51,323 bases of DNA from Nitrososphaerota archaeon (GCA_023381255.1 JAMCTX010000016.1:1-51323); one strand, 5' to 3'. Positions 40,278-49,690 are shown, counted from the first letter of the stretch. A program made the numbers and translations. The notes: generated from the sequence alone by a model not told the origin.

Positions 40278-41342
40278 ATGAAGGAAAGCATGGAAGTTGG
40301 GATTTTGGGAGCAACAGGAATGGTTGGTTCGGAATATGTGCGCATGCTGGCCAATCATCCATGGTTTAAGATAAAATATGTTGTCGGCAAAAAGACTGCG
40401 GGGAAAAAGTTCAGGGAGTCCAATGAATGGATCAGTTCCTATGAGCCACCCAAGAGCGTAGCTGAAATGACCGTGCTTGAGTCAAAGCCAGAGGATCAGA
40501 AGGCTGACATGTTCTTCAGCTGCCTTCCCACGGATGCCGCGAGGGAGCTTGAGCCCCTGTACGCAAGGTACTACCCTACTTACAGCGACGCCAGCGCGTA
40601 CAGGATGGAACAGGATATTCCGCTGATAATACCAGAAATAAATCCCGATTCGTGGGAGCTTATAAAGAAGCAGAAATCCAGGGGCTGGGCAGGTTTCCTT
40701 ACAACGGGGCCAAACTGCACATCTATAGGCTTGAATCTTACGCTAAAGCCTTTGGACGATGAATTTAAGATCAAAAAACTTGTGGTTGCAACAATGCAGG
40801 CAGTTAGTGGTGCGGGATTTCCGGGGGTGCCAAGCATAAGCATACTTGATAATGTAATACCGTACATAAAGGACGAAGAGGAAAAGGTAGCGGTGGAGAC
40901 AAACAAGCTGCTTGGAAGATACGCCAACGGAAAAGTTGAGTTTGCCAACATAGATGTAGCTGCCATGTGTAACAGGGTTCCCACCATTGACGGCCACATG
41001 GAAACGGTTTATCTTGAGACAGAGAAAAAGATAACCCCAGAGGATGCCAAGGCGGCATTGAGGAGCTTTAAAGGGCTTCCTCAGGAACTCAAGCTGCCAA
41101 CAGCGCCAGAATTTCCTGTAATAGTCAGGGAAGAGCCAGACAGGCCCCAGACAAGGCTTGACAGGTTTGCAGGAACCGTGCCGGGAATGAGTGCAGTTGT
41201 TGGCAGGGTGAGGAAGGGCATAGACGATCACTCAATCAGGTATTCTTTGATGAGCCACAACACCGTCAGGGGAGCGGCCGGAAACACAATACTTACTGCT
41301 GAGATGTTTTACAAAGAGGGCTGGATGTTTGACAAGCGGTAA
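40278..41342 (+). CDS. asd: Aspartate-semialdehyde dehydrogenase
   Basis: 354 aa. NADP-binding GILGATGMVGSEYVRML (9-25), active-site Cys in TTGPNCTSIGLN (about 150), and the archaeal-type C-terminus (GRVRKGIDDHSIRYSLMSHN). Reduces aspartyl phosphate to aspartate semialdehyde, which here can feed both amino-acid synthesis and the ADTH-based shikimate pathway. Lies 4 bases after lysC and overlaps the next gene's TTG start by 14 bases. Confidence 0.93.
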   Translation: MKESMEVGILGATGMVGSEYVRMLANHPWFKIKYVVGKKTAGKKFRESNEWISSYEPPKSVAEMTVLESKPEDQKADMFFSCLPTDAARELEPLYARYYPTYSDASAYRMEQDIPLIIPEINPDSWELIKKQKSRGWAGFLTTGPNCTSIGLNLTLKPLDDEFKIKKLVVATMQAVSGAGFPGVPSISILDNVIPYIKDEEEKVAVETNKLLGRYANGKVEFANIDVAAMCNRVPTIDGHMETVYLETEKKITPEDAKAALRSFKGLPQELKLPTAPEFPVIVREEPDRPQTRLDRFAGTVPGMSAVVGRVRKGIDDHSIRYSLMSHNTVRGAAGNTILTAEMFYKEGWMFDKR

Positions 41343-42126
41343 ATCGAGAAGGCTGTCAAGGATTGCCAGGGATGGCAGGATACTTTGCGTGCCAATGGAC
41401 CACGGCGTGAGCGACGGCCCGATCAATGGCATTGAAGATATAACGCAGATTGTAAAAAAGGTGGATGAAGGAGGCGCCAGCTCGGTTATACTGCACAAGG
41501 GGGCAATAAAGGCCCTTAAGTACGAGCCCTCGCTGGGCATAATAATGCACCTATCGGCAAGCACTTCCTACGGGCCCACTCCATTCTCAAAGGTGATTGT
41601 ATCCGGCATAAGGGAGGCGGTATTTCTGGGTGCCGATGCGGTTTCGTTGCACATCAACGTGGGCGCAGCTTCGGAGAACGACATGCTGAAATCGCTTGGC
41701 ACTGTAGCTGATGAGTGCGACAGGTACGGCGTTCCGCTGATCGCAATGATGTACGTCCGTGGAGAAAATGTCAAGAATCCATACGACCCGGACCTGATAA
41801 AGAAGGCGGTAAGACTGGGCGGGGAACTGGGTGCCGACATAGTGAAGGCGCCATATACGGGAAGCATTGAGACATTTTCTGAAGTTGTAAGAGGCTCCCA
41901 TGTCCCAGTGGCAATAGCAGGAGGTCCAAAGCTCAGCAATATAGGGGACGCGTTCAGGATGGCAGAAGGCGCGATGAAGGCCGGGGCAGCGGGCGTGACC
42001 TTTGGACGTAATATATTTCAGGACTCCAGGCCAGACGCGGCAGTGCGTGGACTGGCAAAAATAATATATGAAGGCGGCAGCATCGAGGATGCACTGAGGG
42101 TTTACAATGAAGAGAATAATAGTTAA
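41329..42126 (+). CDS. aroA': 2-amino-3,7-dideoxy-D-threo-hept-6-ulosonate synthase (ADTH synthase)
   Basis: 265 aa class I aldolase-like protein. MDHGVSDGPINGIEDI (near 23-38), the Tyr in MMYVRGENVKNPYDPDL, and the Schiff-base Lys in GADIVKAPYTGSIETF (about 185) define the archaeal enzyme. It joins aspartate semialdehyde with a 6-deoxy-5-ketofructose phosphate to start aromatic amino-acid synthesis, replacing DAHP synthase. TTG 41329 is set by the overlap with asd; the following gene overlaps by 20 bases. Confidence 0.9.
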   Translation: MTSGKSRRLSRIARDGRILCVPMDHGVSDGPINGIEDITQIVKKVDEGGASSVILHKGAIKALKYEPSLGIIMHLSASTSYGPTPFSKVIVSGIREAVFLGADAVSLHINVGAASENDMLKSLGTVADECDRYGVPLIAMMYVRGENVKNPYDPDLIKKAVRLGGELGADIVKAPYTGSIETFSEVVRGSHVPVAIAGGPKLSNIGDAFRMAEGAMKAGAAGVTFGRNIFQDSRPDAAVRGLAKIIYEGGSIEDALRVYNEENNS

Positions 42127-43069
42127 ACTGCCTACCGATAAGGTACAGGCTGAAAAAATAATGGTTGCAGCTTCCGCCTACGCCATTTCTGATTTTATCG
42201 GAACAAATGACGGGCTTGATGAATCTTCAATTAAGCCGTTCACAGTGACTACCGGGGAGGACGTGGAAAAAATCAAGAAGGCCGTGGAGTCCGGCGTCAA
42301 ATCTCTAAAGATAGAGACCAGCGACTGGAGGGTAATTCCCCTGGAAAACATAATATCCTGGATATCCGGAAAGGCAGCACTTTATGCAGATGCAAGGAGC
42401 GTTGAAGACGCAGTAATGCTGGGGGGCGTGCTTGAAAGGGGGGTTGACGGGATAATAATTTCACCTAAAAGCGTCGATGATCTTGCATCATATGCTGACG
42501 CCCTTGGCATTGGCAGAAGCGCAGTTAAGCTGGTCGATGCACAGGTGGAAAGCGTAAAGGTTGTCGGAAACGGGTCAAGGGCATGTATCGATACGGCTGA
42601 AATGCTGCGTGAAGGGGAGGGCATGCTTGTGGGCTCGTTTTCTTCGTTCCTGTTTCTGGTGCATGCTGAGGTATACGGTTCCAAGTACACCAGCCCCAGG
42701 CCGTTCAGGGTAAATGCCGGCGCGGTCAACAGTTACGTTCTTGCCATAGCTGACAGAACCAAATACCTTTCTGAACTAGGCGCAGGCGATAAGGTAACGG
42801 TTGTTGACAGGACCGGCAACTCCAGAACCGTTGTAGTGGGCAGGTCAAAGGTTGAAAGGAGGCCCCTTGTTCTTATAACGGCAAAGGCAAACGGCCAAAC
42901 CGGCGCTGTCCTGCTTCAGTATGCAGAAACGGTGTCGCTGGTGGGCGCTGACGGCAACATCAGGGCAGTAACAGAAATAAAGCCCGGAGATGTGGTAAAA
43001 GCCATGGTAAGCGAGCAAAAGGGAAGGCATTTCGGCACAGCGGTTGACGAGGATATAAGGGAGAGCTAA
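42107..43069 (+). CDS. aroB': 3-dehydroquinate synthase II (archaeal)
   Basis: 320 aa. Typical segments are SDWRVIPLENIISWISG, GMLVGSFSSFLFLVHAEVYG, and SKYTSPRPFRVNAGAVNSYVL cut in two parts, which characterise the archaeal AroB'. It oxidatively deaminates and cyclises ADTH to 3-dehydroquinate using NAD. Paired with the ADTH synthase directly upstream, as in other archaea. Confidence 0.92.
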   Translation: MKRIIVKLPTDKVQAEKIMVAASAYAISDFIGTNDGLDESSIKPFTVTTGEDVEKIKKAVESGVKSLKIETSDWRVIPLENIISWISGKAALYADARSVEDAVMLGGVLERGVDGIIISPKSVDDLASYADALGIGRSAVKLVDAQVESVKVVGNGSRACIDTAEMLREGEGMLVGSFSSFLFLVHAEVYGSKYTSPRPFRVNAGAVNSYVLAIADRTKYLSELGAGDKVTVVDRTGNSRTVVVGRSKVERRPLVLITAKANGQTGAVLLQYAETVSLVGADGNIRAVTEIKPGDVVKAMVSEQKGRHFGTAVDEDIRES

Positions 43070-43071
43070 AA

Positions 43072-43755
43072 ATGACAAAGGTTGTTGTATCACTGACTGG
43101 CAACACGCTTGAGGAGATCTATAAGAAAATGTCAAGGGCAAGCGAAAGCAGCATAATTGAGCTGAGGCTGGATTCAGTTAAAATGCTGAACCCCAAGGAC
43201 ATACCGTCCTACTTTGCATCTTCCATGAGCAGGTGCATAGTGACATACAGGGTTCCCAGCGAAGGCGGCCTTTCAAGAGATTACAGGATAAGCACGCTGA
43301 TACAGATACTTGACGCGACCAGGGATTTAAAACCATTTTACCTTGATATTGAAGCTGATACATACAGGAAGATATCCCAGTCGGTGGACCTGAGCGGATT
43401 TAACCTGCTTATATCTACGCACTTTCTCTTTACGAAGCCTGCAGACCAGGATATTGATAATGCATGGGCTGACAGCAGGGAAAAGGCTGGAGCTGTAAAG
43501 GTCGTGAACAGCCCAACAACCATGAGCGAGGCGCTGAATGTGCTTGAGCTGTATGGCAAGGCCGAAAAGGGGAAACTTGTTGCATTTTCTGTGGGGGAAA
43601 GGTACAGCTTTACAAGGTATATGTCAGTGATGCTTGGCTCACCGCTTCTTTACTCTCACCTTAAGAATGAAAAGGTGGCTGAGGGGCAGCCAGAGGAAAC
43701 AGAGGCATACGAATTCCTGGAGTTTGTAAACAAAAATTGGAGCTCTACGGCCTGA
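43072..43755 (+). CDS. aroD: 3-dehydroquinate dehydratase, type I
   Basis: 227 aa, the normal length. Substrate-binding IIELRLDSVK (26-35), the catalytic His in LLISTHFLF (about 115), and the Schiff-base Lys in GAVKVVNSPTTMSE (about 143). Dehydrates dehydroquinate to dehydroshikimate. ATG 43072 follows the previous stop by 2 bases; the TTG of aroE overlaps its end by 19 bases. Confidence 0.92.
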   Translation: MTKVVVSLTGNTLEEIYKKMSRASESSIIELRLDSVKMLNPKDIPSYFASSMSRCIVTYRVPSEGGLSRDYRISTLIQILDATRDLKPFYLDIEADTYRKISQSVDLSGFNLLISTHFLFTKPADQDIDNAWADSREKAGAVKVVNSPTTMSEALNVLELYGKAEKGKLVAFSVGERYSFTRYMSVMLGSPLLYSHLKNEKVAEGQPEETEAYEFLEFVNKNWSSTA

Positions 43756-44498
43756 TAGGCAACCCTGTATCTGGTTCCCTGTCGCCCAAAATCCAGAATG
43801 CTATCCTCAATCAAATGGGGGGGATTTATATATCGTTTGAGGTAAGCCGGGAGCACTTGAACGATGCAGTAAATGGGCTAAGGGTTCTTTCACATGGATT
43901 TAATGTTACATTGCCGTACAAGGAAGATGTGATTGGGTCTCTTGACTCAATTGACGGCTACGCAAAAGATATACTCGCTGTAAACACTGTTAAGGTTGAG
44001 GGGGGCCTCCTTATTGGATACAATACCGATGTTAGCGCACTTATTGCGCTGGTCGGCGGAAGCGTTGGCAGCGCACTGATCTGCGGGGCTGGCGGAGCAG
44101 CAAGGGCGGCTGCGCTTGCCCTGTTCAGGAAAGGCTGCAACAGCTTCAGCGTAGTTGACAGAAGCGAAGCCAGGGCCAGAGATTTTGGGAACATGCTCAG
44201 GTCATGGGGTGCTTCGGTGACGCAAGGTCAATGTGAAATAGCTGACGCTTTTGTAAACGCAACTCCAATGGGCATGTATGCTGATGACGGCCCCCTGATT
44301 GAACTCTACAAAAGGGGAAAGTACAGGCTTACAATTGACCTTGCCTACAGGGCAGGGGGCACAACCCTGCAGAAAATTTCGGCAAATGCAATAAACGGGT
44401 TAGACATCCTGGTTGAGCAGGCCGCGCATTCAATAAAAATATGGAAGGGGATTGAACCTGACAGGCAGCTCATGAAAAAGGCAGCGCTTGGTGATTGA
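43737..44498 (+). CDS. aroE: Shikimate dehydrogenase
   Basis: 253 aa. NPVSGSLSPKIQNAIL (substrate loop), NVTLPYKEDVI with catalytic Lys (about 62), VNTVKVEGGLLIGYNTDVSAL, and NADP-binding GAGGAARAAAL. Reduces dehydroshikimate to shikimate. TTG start within the aroD end; ends overlapping the start of aroK. Confidence 0.93.
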   Translation: MELYGLIGNPVSGSLSPKIQNAILNQMGGIYISFEVSREHLNDAVNGLRVLSHGFNVTLPYKEDVIGSLDSIDGYAKDILAVNTVKVEGGLLIGYNTDVSALIALVGGSVGSALICGAGGAARAAALALFRKGCNSFSVVDRSEARARDFGNMLRSWGASVTQGQCEIADAFVNATPMGMYADDGPLIELYKRGKYRLTIDLAYRAGGTTLQKISANAINGLDILVEQAAHSIKIWKGIEPDRQLMKKAALGD

Positions 44499-45297
44499 AT
44501 TGAAGATAAGGGTCTGGGGGGGCGTATCTGCGCTCAACGCGATAATTTCAGGATACGGGTCTGCAATGGCCGTTTCACTGCCTGTCGACGTCACAGTTGA
44601 CCCCAGCGACAGAACAGAAATTGTGGCAATTGATAACAAGGTTGTAGAGGAAATTATGAGGTTGGTTGGGGTTAAGCACTGCCGCGTTATTGTGGACAGC
44701 CATGTGCCTGTGGGAATCGGTTTGAAAAGCTCAAGCGCTGTCTCATCTGCTGTTGCCCTTGCACTTATTCACCTGACAGAGGGCAAATATGATGTTGACA
44801 GGGCAGTAAATGTTTCGGCTATGGCATCAAGAAACTTGAAAATTTCTGTAACGGGGGCCCATGACGACGCCTACGCCTCTCTCCTTGGAGGCATAGTTCT
44901 GACATCAAATGAAGAAGGAAGGCTTATCACAAGGTTTGATGTTCCAGATGGGTTGGAAGTGTATATAGGCATTCCAAGCAATCCAAAAAAGACGACAAAT
45001 ATCGAATCCCTCAGGAGCTTAAAATCGCTCGGGAACGAGTTAAAAGGGCTTATAGAAAACGGCAAATGGGCACAGGCAATGACAATCAACGGTTTGCTTG
45101 TGGCCTCGGCAAACGGATATGATCCGTCTCCTGCAATTGGCGCGGTAATGGACGGAGCAATTGCAGCTGGCATAAGCGGAAACGGCCCGGCCTATTTTTG
45201 TCTGGTTAAGCCAGGCATGGGAGCACCCAGAAGCTTTGGCGGCCTTAAGGTCATAAAATCCGCTCCAAAAGATTCGGGGTATGAAATATTACAATGA
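44488..45297 (+). CDS. aroK: Archaeal shikimate kinase (GHMP type)
   Basis: 269 aa. The GHMP ATP loop is VPVGIGLKSSSAVSSAVALA (about 73-92), with the first motif VWGGVSALNAIISGYGSA. Phosphorylates shikimate, in place of the bacterial P-loop AroK. Starts at TTG 44488 or GTG 44491, inside aroE. Ends in an ATGA junction with aroA at 45294-45297. Confidence 0.9.
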   Translation: MVIELKIRVWGGVSALNAIISGYGSAMAVSLPVDVTVDPSDRTEIVAIDNKVVEEIMRLVGVKHCRVIVDSHVPVGIGLKSSSAVSSAVALALIHLTEGKYDVDRAVNVSAMASRNLKISVTGAHDDAYASLLGGIVLTSNEEGRLITRFDVPDGLEVYIGIPSNPKKTTNIESLRSLKSLGNELKGLIENGKWAQAMTINGLLVASANGYDPSPAIGAVMDGAIAAGISGNGPAYFCLVKPGMGAPRSFGGLKVIKSAPKDSGYEILQ

Positions 45298-46559
45298 AGT
45301 TCAAATTTTCCTATGAGCCAGTGGAAAGTTGGTCTGTGAAGCCACCCCAGAGCAAGAGCTATTTGCAGAGGGCCTTGCTTGTGGCATCGCTTGCAGCCGG
45401 CAGGAGCAGGGTCGTGATAGATGATGTGTCAGATGACGTGAAGGCAATGTCAAGCGCGCTCAGGCTGTTCGGTGTCAAAATAAACGGTAACACGGTGCAT
45501 GGATCAATGCCACTGAATCCAGGTAAAATTATAATGTGCGGAGAATCAGGAGCCACGATCAGGTTCCTCACCTCATATTCCACGCTGGTAGACAGGGGGT
45601 ATACTGTGCTCACCGGAAAGGCGGGGCTCCTTAAAAGGCCAATTGCGCCACTGGTAAATGCAATCGTCAATCTTGGTGGGTGGGCCACTACGCTAAGTGA
45701 AAGCGCATATCCCCCGGTCATAATCAGGGCGCAGAGGATGTCTGGTGGGGGCGTAACAATAAATTCGTCAGACTCCTCACAGTATCTGAGTTCTCTGCTC
45801 ATGGTTTTGCCATATTCTGCTAAAACCACATCAATAAGGGCTGAAAGCCTGGTGTCCAGGCCCTATGTCGACATGACTCTGCATGTTATGAAAACGTTCG
45901 GCGTGGATGTTGAAGTAAATGGTGGCGTCTACACCGTCAGGAAAGCCTGTTACAGGCCTGCGGAATTTGAACCTCCTGCAGACGCATCTTCTGCAGCATT
46001 CTTCATTTCGCTGGCGCTATTAAGCGGGAGGCGGGTTGTGCTAAAAGGCATAAACGAAAATGCGCCCCAGGCAGACCTTCTGCCCATGCTGAAGGTTATG
46101 AATGAGCTGGGTGTTCCACACGAAGTTGCGCAGGGCAACCTGAATATAGGGGAAAGCAGAATCAGCGGCATGCTTGAGGTTGACCTGAGAAACTCCCCGG
46201 ATTCCCTTCCACCGCTGTCTGTGCTTGGGCTAAAGGTGAAGATTAAAATAACTGGCGTGGGACACGCAAGAATCAAGGAAAGCGACAGAATTTCAGCTAT
46301 CTCATCTGAACTGTCAAAGCTCGGCGCAAAGGTTGAGGAGGCCCCTGACGGCATAACGATCAGCCCTCCCTTAACCCCAAGGAAAGGGATTAAGTTAAAT
46401 GGGTGGAATGACCACAGGATAGTCATGGCAATGTCTGTTGCGGATGCAGCCCTTGAACTCGGGTCAACAATTGAAAATTATGAAAATGTAAGCAAATCAT
46501 ACCCGCGCTTTTTTGATGACATGGCAGCTCTCGGATACAGGGTGGTGCCTGTTGAGTGA
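45294..46559 (+). CDS. aroA: EPSP synthase (3-phosphoshikimate 1-carboxyvinyltransferase)
   Basis: 421 aa. Family motifs in order: KPPQSKSYLQRALLVASLAA, CGESGATIRFLTSYSTL, SDSSQYLSSLLMVLP, then GHARIKESDRISAISSELSK and NGWNDHRIVMAMSVADAAL. Adds enolpyruvate from PEP to shikimate 3-phosphate. ATGA overlap with aroK and 8-base overlap with aroC. Confidence 0.95.
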   Translation: MKFKFSYEPVESWSVKPPQSKSYLQRALLVASLAAGRSRVVIDDVSDDVKAMSSALRLFGVKINGNTVHGSMPLNPGKIIMCGESGATIRFLTSYSTLVDRGYTVLTGKAGLLKRPIAPLVNAIVNLGGWATTLSESAYPPVIIRAQRMSGGGVTINSSDSSQYLSSLLMVLPYSAKTTSIRAESLVSRPYVDMTLHVMKTFGVDVEVNGGVYTVRKACYRPAEFEPPADASSAAFFISLALLSGRRVVLKGINENAPQADLLPMLKVMNELGVPHEVAQGNLNIGESRISGMLEVDLRNSPDSLPPLSVLGLKVKIKITGVGHARIKESDRISAISSELSKLGAKVEEAPDGITISPPLTPRKGIKLNGWNDHRIVMAMSVADAALELGSTIENYENVSKSYPRFFDDMAALGYRVVPVE

Positions 46560-47634
46560 TAACGCATTCGGGGGGTCGCTTGTGCTCGTATCATTCGGGG
46601 AAAGCCACGGCCCGTTTGTGGGGGTGCTGATTGAGGGGCTTCCGGCCGGCACACCCATAAATGAAACGGAAATATACGAATGGCTGAGGAGGAGGAAGCC
46701 AGGAACTTCTGTGCTTTCAAGTGCCAGGCAGGAGGAGGAAAAGGTAGAATTTATAGCGGGGGTTTACCGGGGAGTTGCAACAGGGGCTCCCCTAGTCGCT
46801 GTAGTTAAAAACACGGGCGGAAAAGACGAGTTTTATGAGTTTATGGAAAACGGCTGGGTCAGGCCCGGGCACGCTGATTATCCGGCTTACATAAAATATA
46901 ACGGAAAAAACGATTACCGCGGCGGCGGCAGGTTTTCTGCCAGGATAACGGTTGGCTTTGTAATTGCAGGCGCAATAGCAGCTTCAATGATCAGAAACCT
47001 TGGGATAGAGATAGCAGCATATACAAGGAGGATAGGTAGCGTGGAGTGCCGGCAGCTGGACTTTGATGAAGCATCGCAGAGGTACAAGTTTGAGACCAGG
47101 TGCCCGGTTGAAGAATATGATGCAGAAATGAAGAAGGAAATACTTGCTGCAAGAAGGGACGGCGACAGCGTGGGTGGGGTAATTGAAGTTATAGCCCGTG
47201 GAATGCCGGTGGGAATAGGCCAGCCCGTATTTTCCTCGCTTGATTCTGAACTTGCAAAGGCGTTTTTTTCAATACCGGCCGTAAAGGGGGTAGAATTTGG
47301 CGCAGGTTTCATGGCATCCCAGTTAAGGGGGTCGCAGAATAACGACCAGTTCAGGATTTCTGGTGGAAAGATATCTACTGCAACAAACAACGCGGGAGGG
47401 GTGCTGGGTGGCATGAGTTCAGGAGCCCCCCTGGTAGCAAGAATAGCATTTAAGCCGGTTTCTTCAATATACAAGGTTCAGAAAACTGTAAATGTCAAAA
47501 CAATGCAAGAGGGTGAGTTGCAGCTGAAGGGCATGCATGATCCGTGCGTCGTGCCGCGCGCAGTCCCAATAGTTGAAGCCGTGACAGCGTTTACCGTTGC
47601 CGATCTTGCCATGAGGGGTGGGTTCATAAAGTGA
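46552..47634 (+). CDS. aroC: Chorismate synthase
   Basis: 360 aa from TTG 46552, chosen because SDNAFGGSLVLVSFGESHG matches the family N-terminus; the frame is open upstream only within aroA. Signature FGESHGPFVGVLIEGLPAG, RPGHADYPAYIKYN, RGGGRFSARITVGF and NNAGGVLGGMSSGAPL are all present. Uses reduced FMN to make chorismate. Overlaps the next gene by 4 bases (GTGA). Confidence 0.95.
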   Translation: MSDNAFGGSLVLVSFGESHGPFVGVLIEGLPAGTPINETEIYEWLRRRKPGTSVLSSARQEEEKVEFIAGVYRGVATGAPLVAVVKNTGGKDEFYEFMENGWVRPGHADYPAYIKYNGKNDYRGGGRFSARITVGFVIAGAIAASMIRNLGIEIAAYTRRIGSVECRQLDFDEASQRYKFETRCPVEEYDAEMKKEILAARRDGDSVGGVIEVIARGMPVGIGQPVFSSLDSELAKAFFSIPAVKGVEFGAGFMASQLRGSQNNDQFRISGGKISTATNNAGGVLGGMSSGAPLVARIAFKPVSSIYKVQKTVNVKTMQEGELQLKGMHDPCVVPRAVPIVEAVTAFTVADLAMRGGFIK

Positions 47635-48710
47635 GCAGTTCTGATATTGCGAAAATCAGGGGTGATGCACGCAGGCTGATGGCAGGCGTATTCGAAAATT
47701 TCTATAACCGCAGGTTAGTTTCGGTGCAGATAGGCGAAAGAAAGAGGGCAATGAAAATGCAGATGGAAGATTACGCACAGGAGAAACAGCTCATGGAAAG
47801 CTTCGGTGCCCAGGAAGGAAACCAGGGTAGGCTTTTTTCAATCCTGGTACAGGATTCGCTGGAAGCTCAGGGTCAATCTCCCATAAAAGCATTTTATGAT
47901 GATGTTGAAATTGAGGGAATTTCAATCTTGCACGGTTTTTCTCAGGGGGATCAAAACAGCCTGGAAAACTACATAAAAACCACTGTGCCAGTCTCGCGCA
48001 AGTTAGGCATTGGTTTTGTTCAGGGCAGAAGGGCAGCAGCCATTTCATGGGCTGTTGAATTTGGTTATGGCAGGGCAACAAACATAATCGAGCCCATGGG
48101 CAGGTCAATCGACCAGGCGTTCTGGTTAATTGGCTCAAGGCCCTACAGGCACAGTTCGGTAAAACAGGCTTTGAAATCTTCCATGGGGGGCACATCGATC
48201 ATGAAGTTGCCCGACATATTTGGAAAAGAAATAAATGATGAAGATATGGCTGAAATAATGCAGCTGATAGAAAAAATGCCAGTGCTTATTGATATTACAT
48301 ATTCAGAGATTGGCTTGAAGGGAAAACTTTCTGATTTGCCGGAGGTAAGCGACAAATCCGTGATGATTTACGGTTTGCCAGGCACGGTGGGGTGTCCCTG
48401 GGAAACTGCCGCAATTATCGGCGAAGCTGGCACTGTGGAAAAAACGTTAAGGCGATTCTACTCCATGTGGGGTTTAGTGCCATCAATTCTCCCCTCTCCT
48501 GTAGTTGATATTTCACCGGCGATAAACATGTTGAGGGAAAGGGCCAAAGAGTTCCGCAATTTTGTTAACGGCTCGTTAAATGTCCCAGACCATGGACCGT
48601 TTGCAATTGCGGGCAAACCCATTGGTGGCCTTCCTGCGTGGGCAAAAGCGGTTGATGCATCTTATTATGGGAACTTTAAGGATAGCTACGTTGTCAATCT
48701 GTTGAAATAG
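47631..48710 (+). CDS. Chorismate-mutase-like domain fused to a large unassigned domain
   Basis: 359 aa. Residues 1-90 look like an AroQ chorismate mutase: helix with ARRLMAGVFENFYNRRLVSV, IGERKRAM, a second helix with YAQEKQLMESF, and a third ending in LVQDSLEAQGQ, giving the Arg/Lys/Glu/Gln set expected for the active site. Residues 100-359 are not a prephenate dehydratase or dehydrogenase that I can recognise (no NAD-type Gly-rich loop, no TRF/ACT pattern). Weak hints of an aminotransferase-like order (VLIDITYSEIGL, then MIYGLPGTVGCPWETAAIIG) lack a Schiff-base Lys. Last gene of the aro operon, overlapping aroC. Confidence 0.6.
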   Translation: MSSSDIAKIRGDARRLMAGVFENFYNRRLVSVQIGERKRAMKMQMEDYAQEKQLMESFGAQEGNQGRLFSILVQDSLEAQGQSPIKAFYDDVEIEGISILHGFSQGDQNSLENYIKTTVPVSRKLGIGFVQGRRAAAISWAVEFGYGRATNIIEPMGRSIDQAFWLIGSRPYRHSSVKQALKSSMGGTSIMKLPDIFGKEINDEDMAEIMQLIEKMPVLIDITYSEIGLKGKLSDLPEVSDKSVMIYGLPGTVGCPWETAAIIGEAGTVEKTLRRFYSMWGLVPSILPSPVVDISPAINMLRERAKEFRNFVNGSLNVPDHGPFAIAGKPIGGLPAWAKAVDASYYGNFKDSYVVNLLK

Positions 48711-48751
48711 CTAAAGGTAATGGTTAAAAACAAAACCGGAAATAACAGTTC

Positions 48752-49102
48752 ATGGATTACATAAACGTGGATGGACTTGCGAAAGCAGGTCCGTATGTGC
48801 ACGCGGTTGCCGCAGACGGCATGATGTTCATATCAGGCATGATAGGGGAAGGGTTAACGGTTTCTGAACAGCTTATCAGCGCATTTGAAAAGGTTGACAA
48901 AGTGCTTTCCAGCAAAGGTATGGGCAGGAGCAATATAGTGAAAGTTACTGTTTACCTGAGGGAGAGCAGGCTTTTCAGCGAAATGAATGAGGAATATTCC
49001 CGCCTGTTTCCTGAAAAAAGGCCTGCCAGAACGACAATAATCGCAATGCCGCCCGTAAGCGATGCCCTGCTCGAAGTAGAAGTCATAGCGTCAATTCGGT
49101 AA
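48752..49102 (+). CDS. RidA/YjgF-family protein
   Basis: 116 aa. MFISGMIGEG, SNIVKVTVYLRESRLFSEMN and the C-terminal RPARTTIIAMPPVSDALLEV with the conserved Arg and Glu (of EVEVIA) match RidA imine deaminases, which hydrolyse reactive 2-aminoacrylate made by PLP enzymes. ATG 48752 follows TATA-like GGTTAAAAACAAAAC at 48722-48736. Separate from the aro operon by about 40 bases. Confidence 0.88.
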   Translation: MDYINVDGLAKAGPYVHAVAADGMMFISGMIGEGLTVSEQLISAFEKVDKVLSSKGMGRSNIVKVTVYLRESRLFSEMNEEYSRLFPEKRPARTTIIAMPPVSDALLEVEVIASIR

Positions 49103-49153
49103 TCAAAAAAATTGGCGGAATAATTTTTAGATACGCTAGCACTTGATATTGCT

Positions 49154-49690
49154 GTGAAACCACTTAAAAGGGGTGAATTGATATTTTATTATGGGGATGG
49201 GAAGGGCAAATCCACGGCAGCATTTGGAGCGGCAATAAGGGCGATAGGCAACGGTTACAATGTGCTTGTGGTTCAGTTCATCAAGAGCAATAAGGCCAGC
49301 GGCGAAGGCAGGTTCTTTTCCAGCCTGCCAAATCTTCAGCTGTATGTAGGCGGCTCTGGCTTCGTGGGCATCATGAATGACAGGAAGAGCATTGAAGAGC
49401 ACAGGAAGGCTGCTAAGAGCACACTTGAATTTGCCAGCAATGCGCTTAAATCCGGTAAATTTTTTCTGGTGATACTTGACGAGGCCAACTGCGCGGTAAA
49501 GCTCGGGCTAATAGGCATAGATGAGTTAATTGCTGCGCTGGATGCACGCAGTACAACCACCAATGTAATTGTGACTGGTTGCGGTCCAGAGGAAAAGCTG
49601 ATAGAAAAGGCAGATATAGTTACTGAAATGAAGAAGGTAAAGCACATATATGACCAAGGGTATCTGGCAAGGCTCGGGATAGACTTTTAA
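49154..49690 (+). CDS. cobO: Cob(I)yrinate a,c-diamide adenosyltransferase (CobA/CobO/BtuR type)
   Basis: 178 aa. P-loop YYGDGKGKSTAAFGAAIRA (about 12-30), Walker B VILDEANCAVKLGLI, VTGCGPEEKLIEKADIVTEM and the terminal ARLGIDF are hallmarks of this corrinoid adenosyltransferase. Attaches the adenosyl group to reduced cobalamin. GTG start 49154. Confidence 0.9.
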   Translation: MKPLKRGELIFYYGDGKGKSTAAFGAAIRAIGNGYNVLVVQFIKSNKASGEGRFFSSLPNLQLYVGGSGFVGIMNDRKSIEEHRKAAKSTLEFASNALKSGKFFLVILDEANCAVKLGLIGIDELIAALDARSTTTNVIVTGCGPEEKLIEKADIVTEMKKVKHIYDQGYLARLGIDF

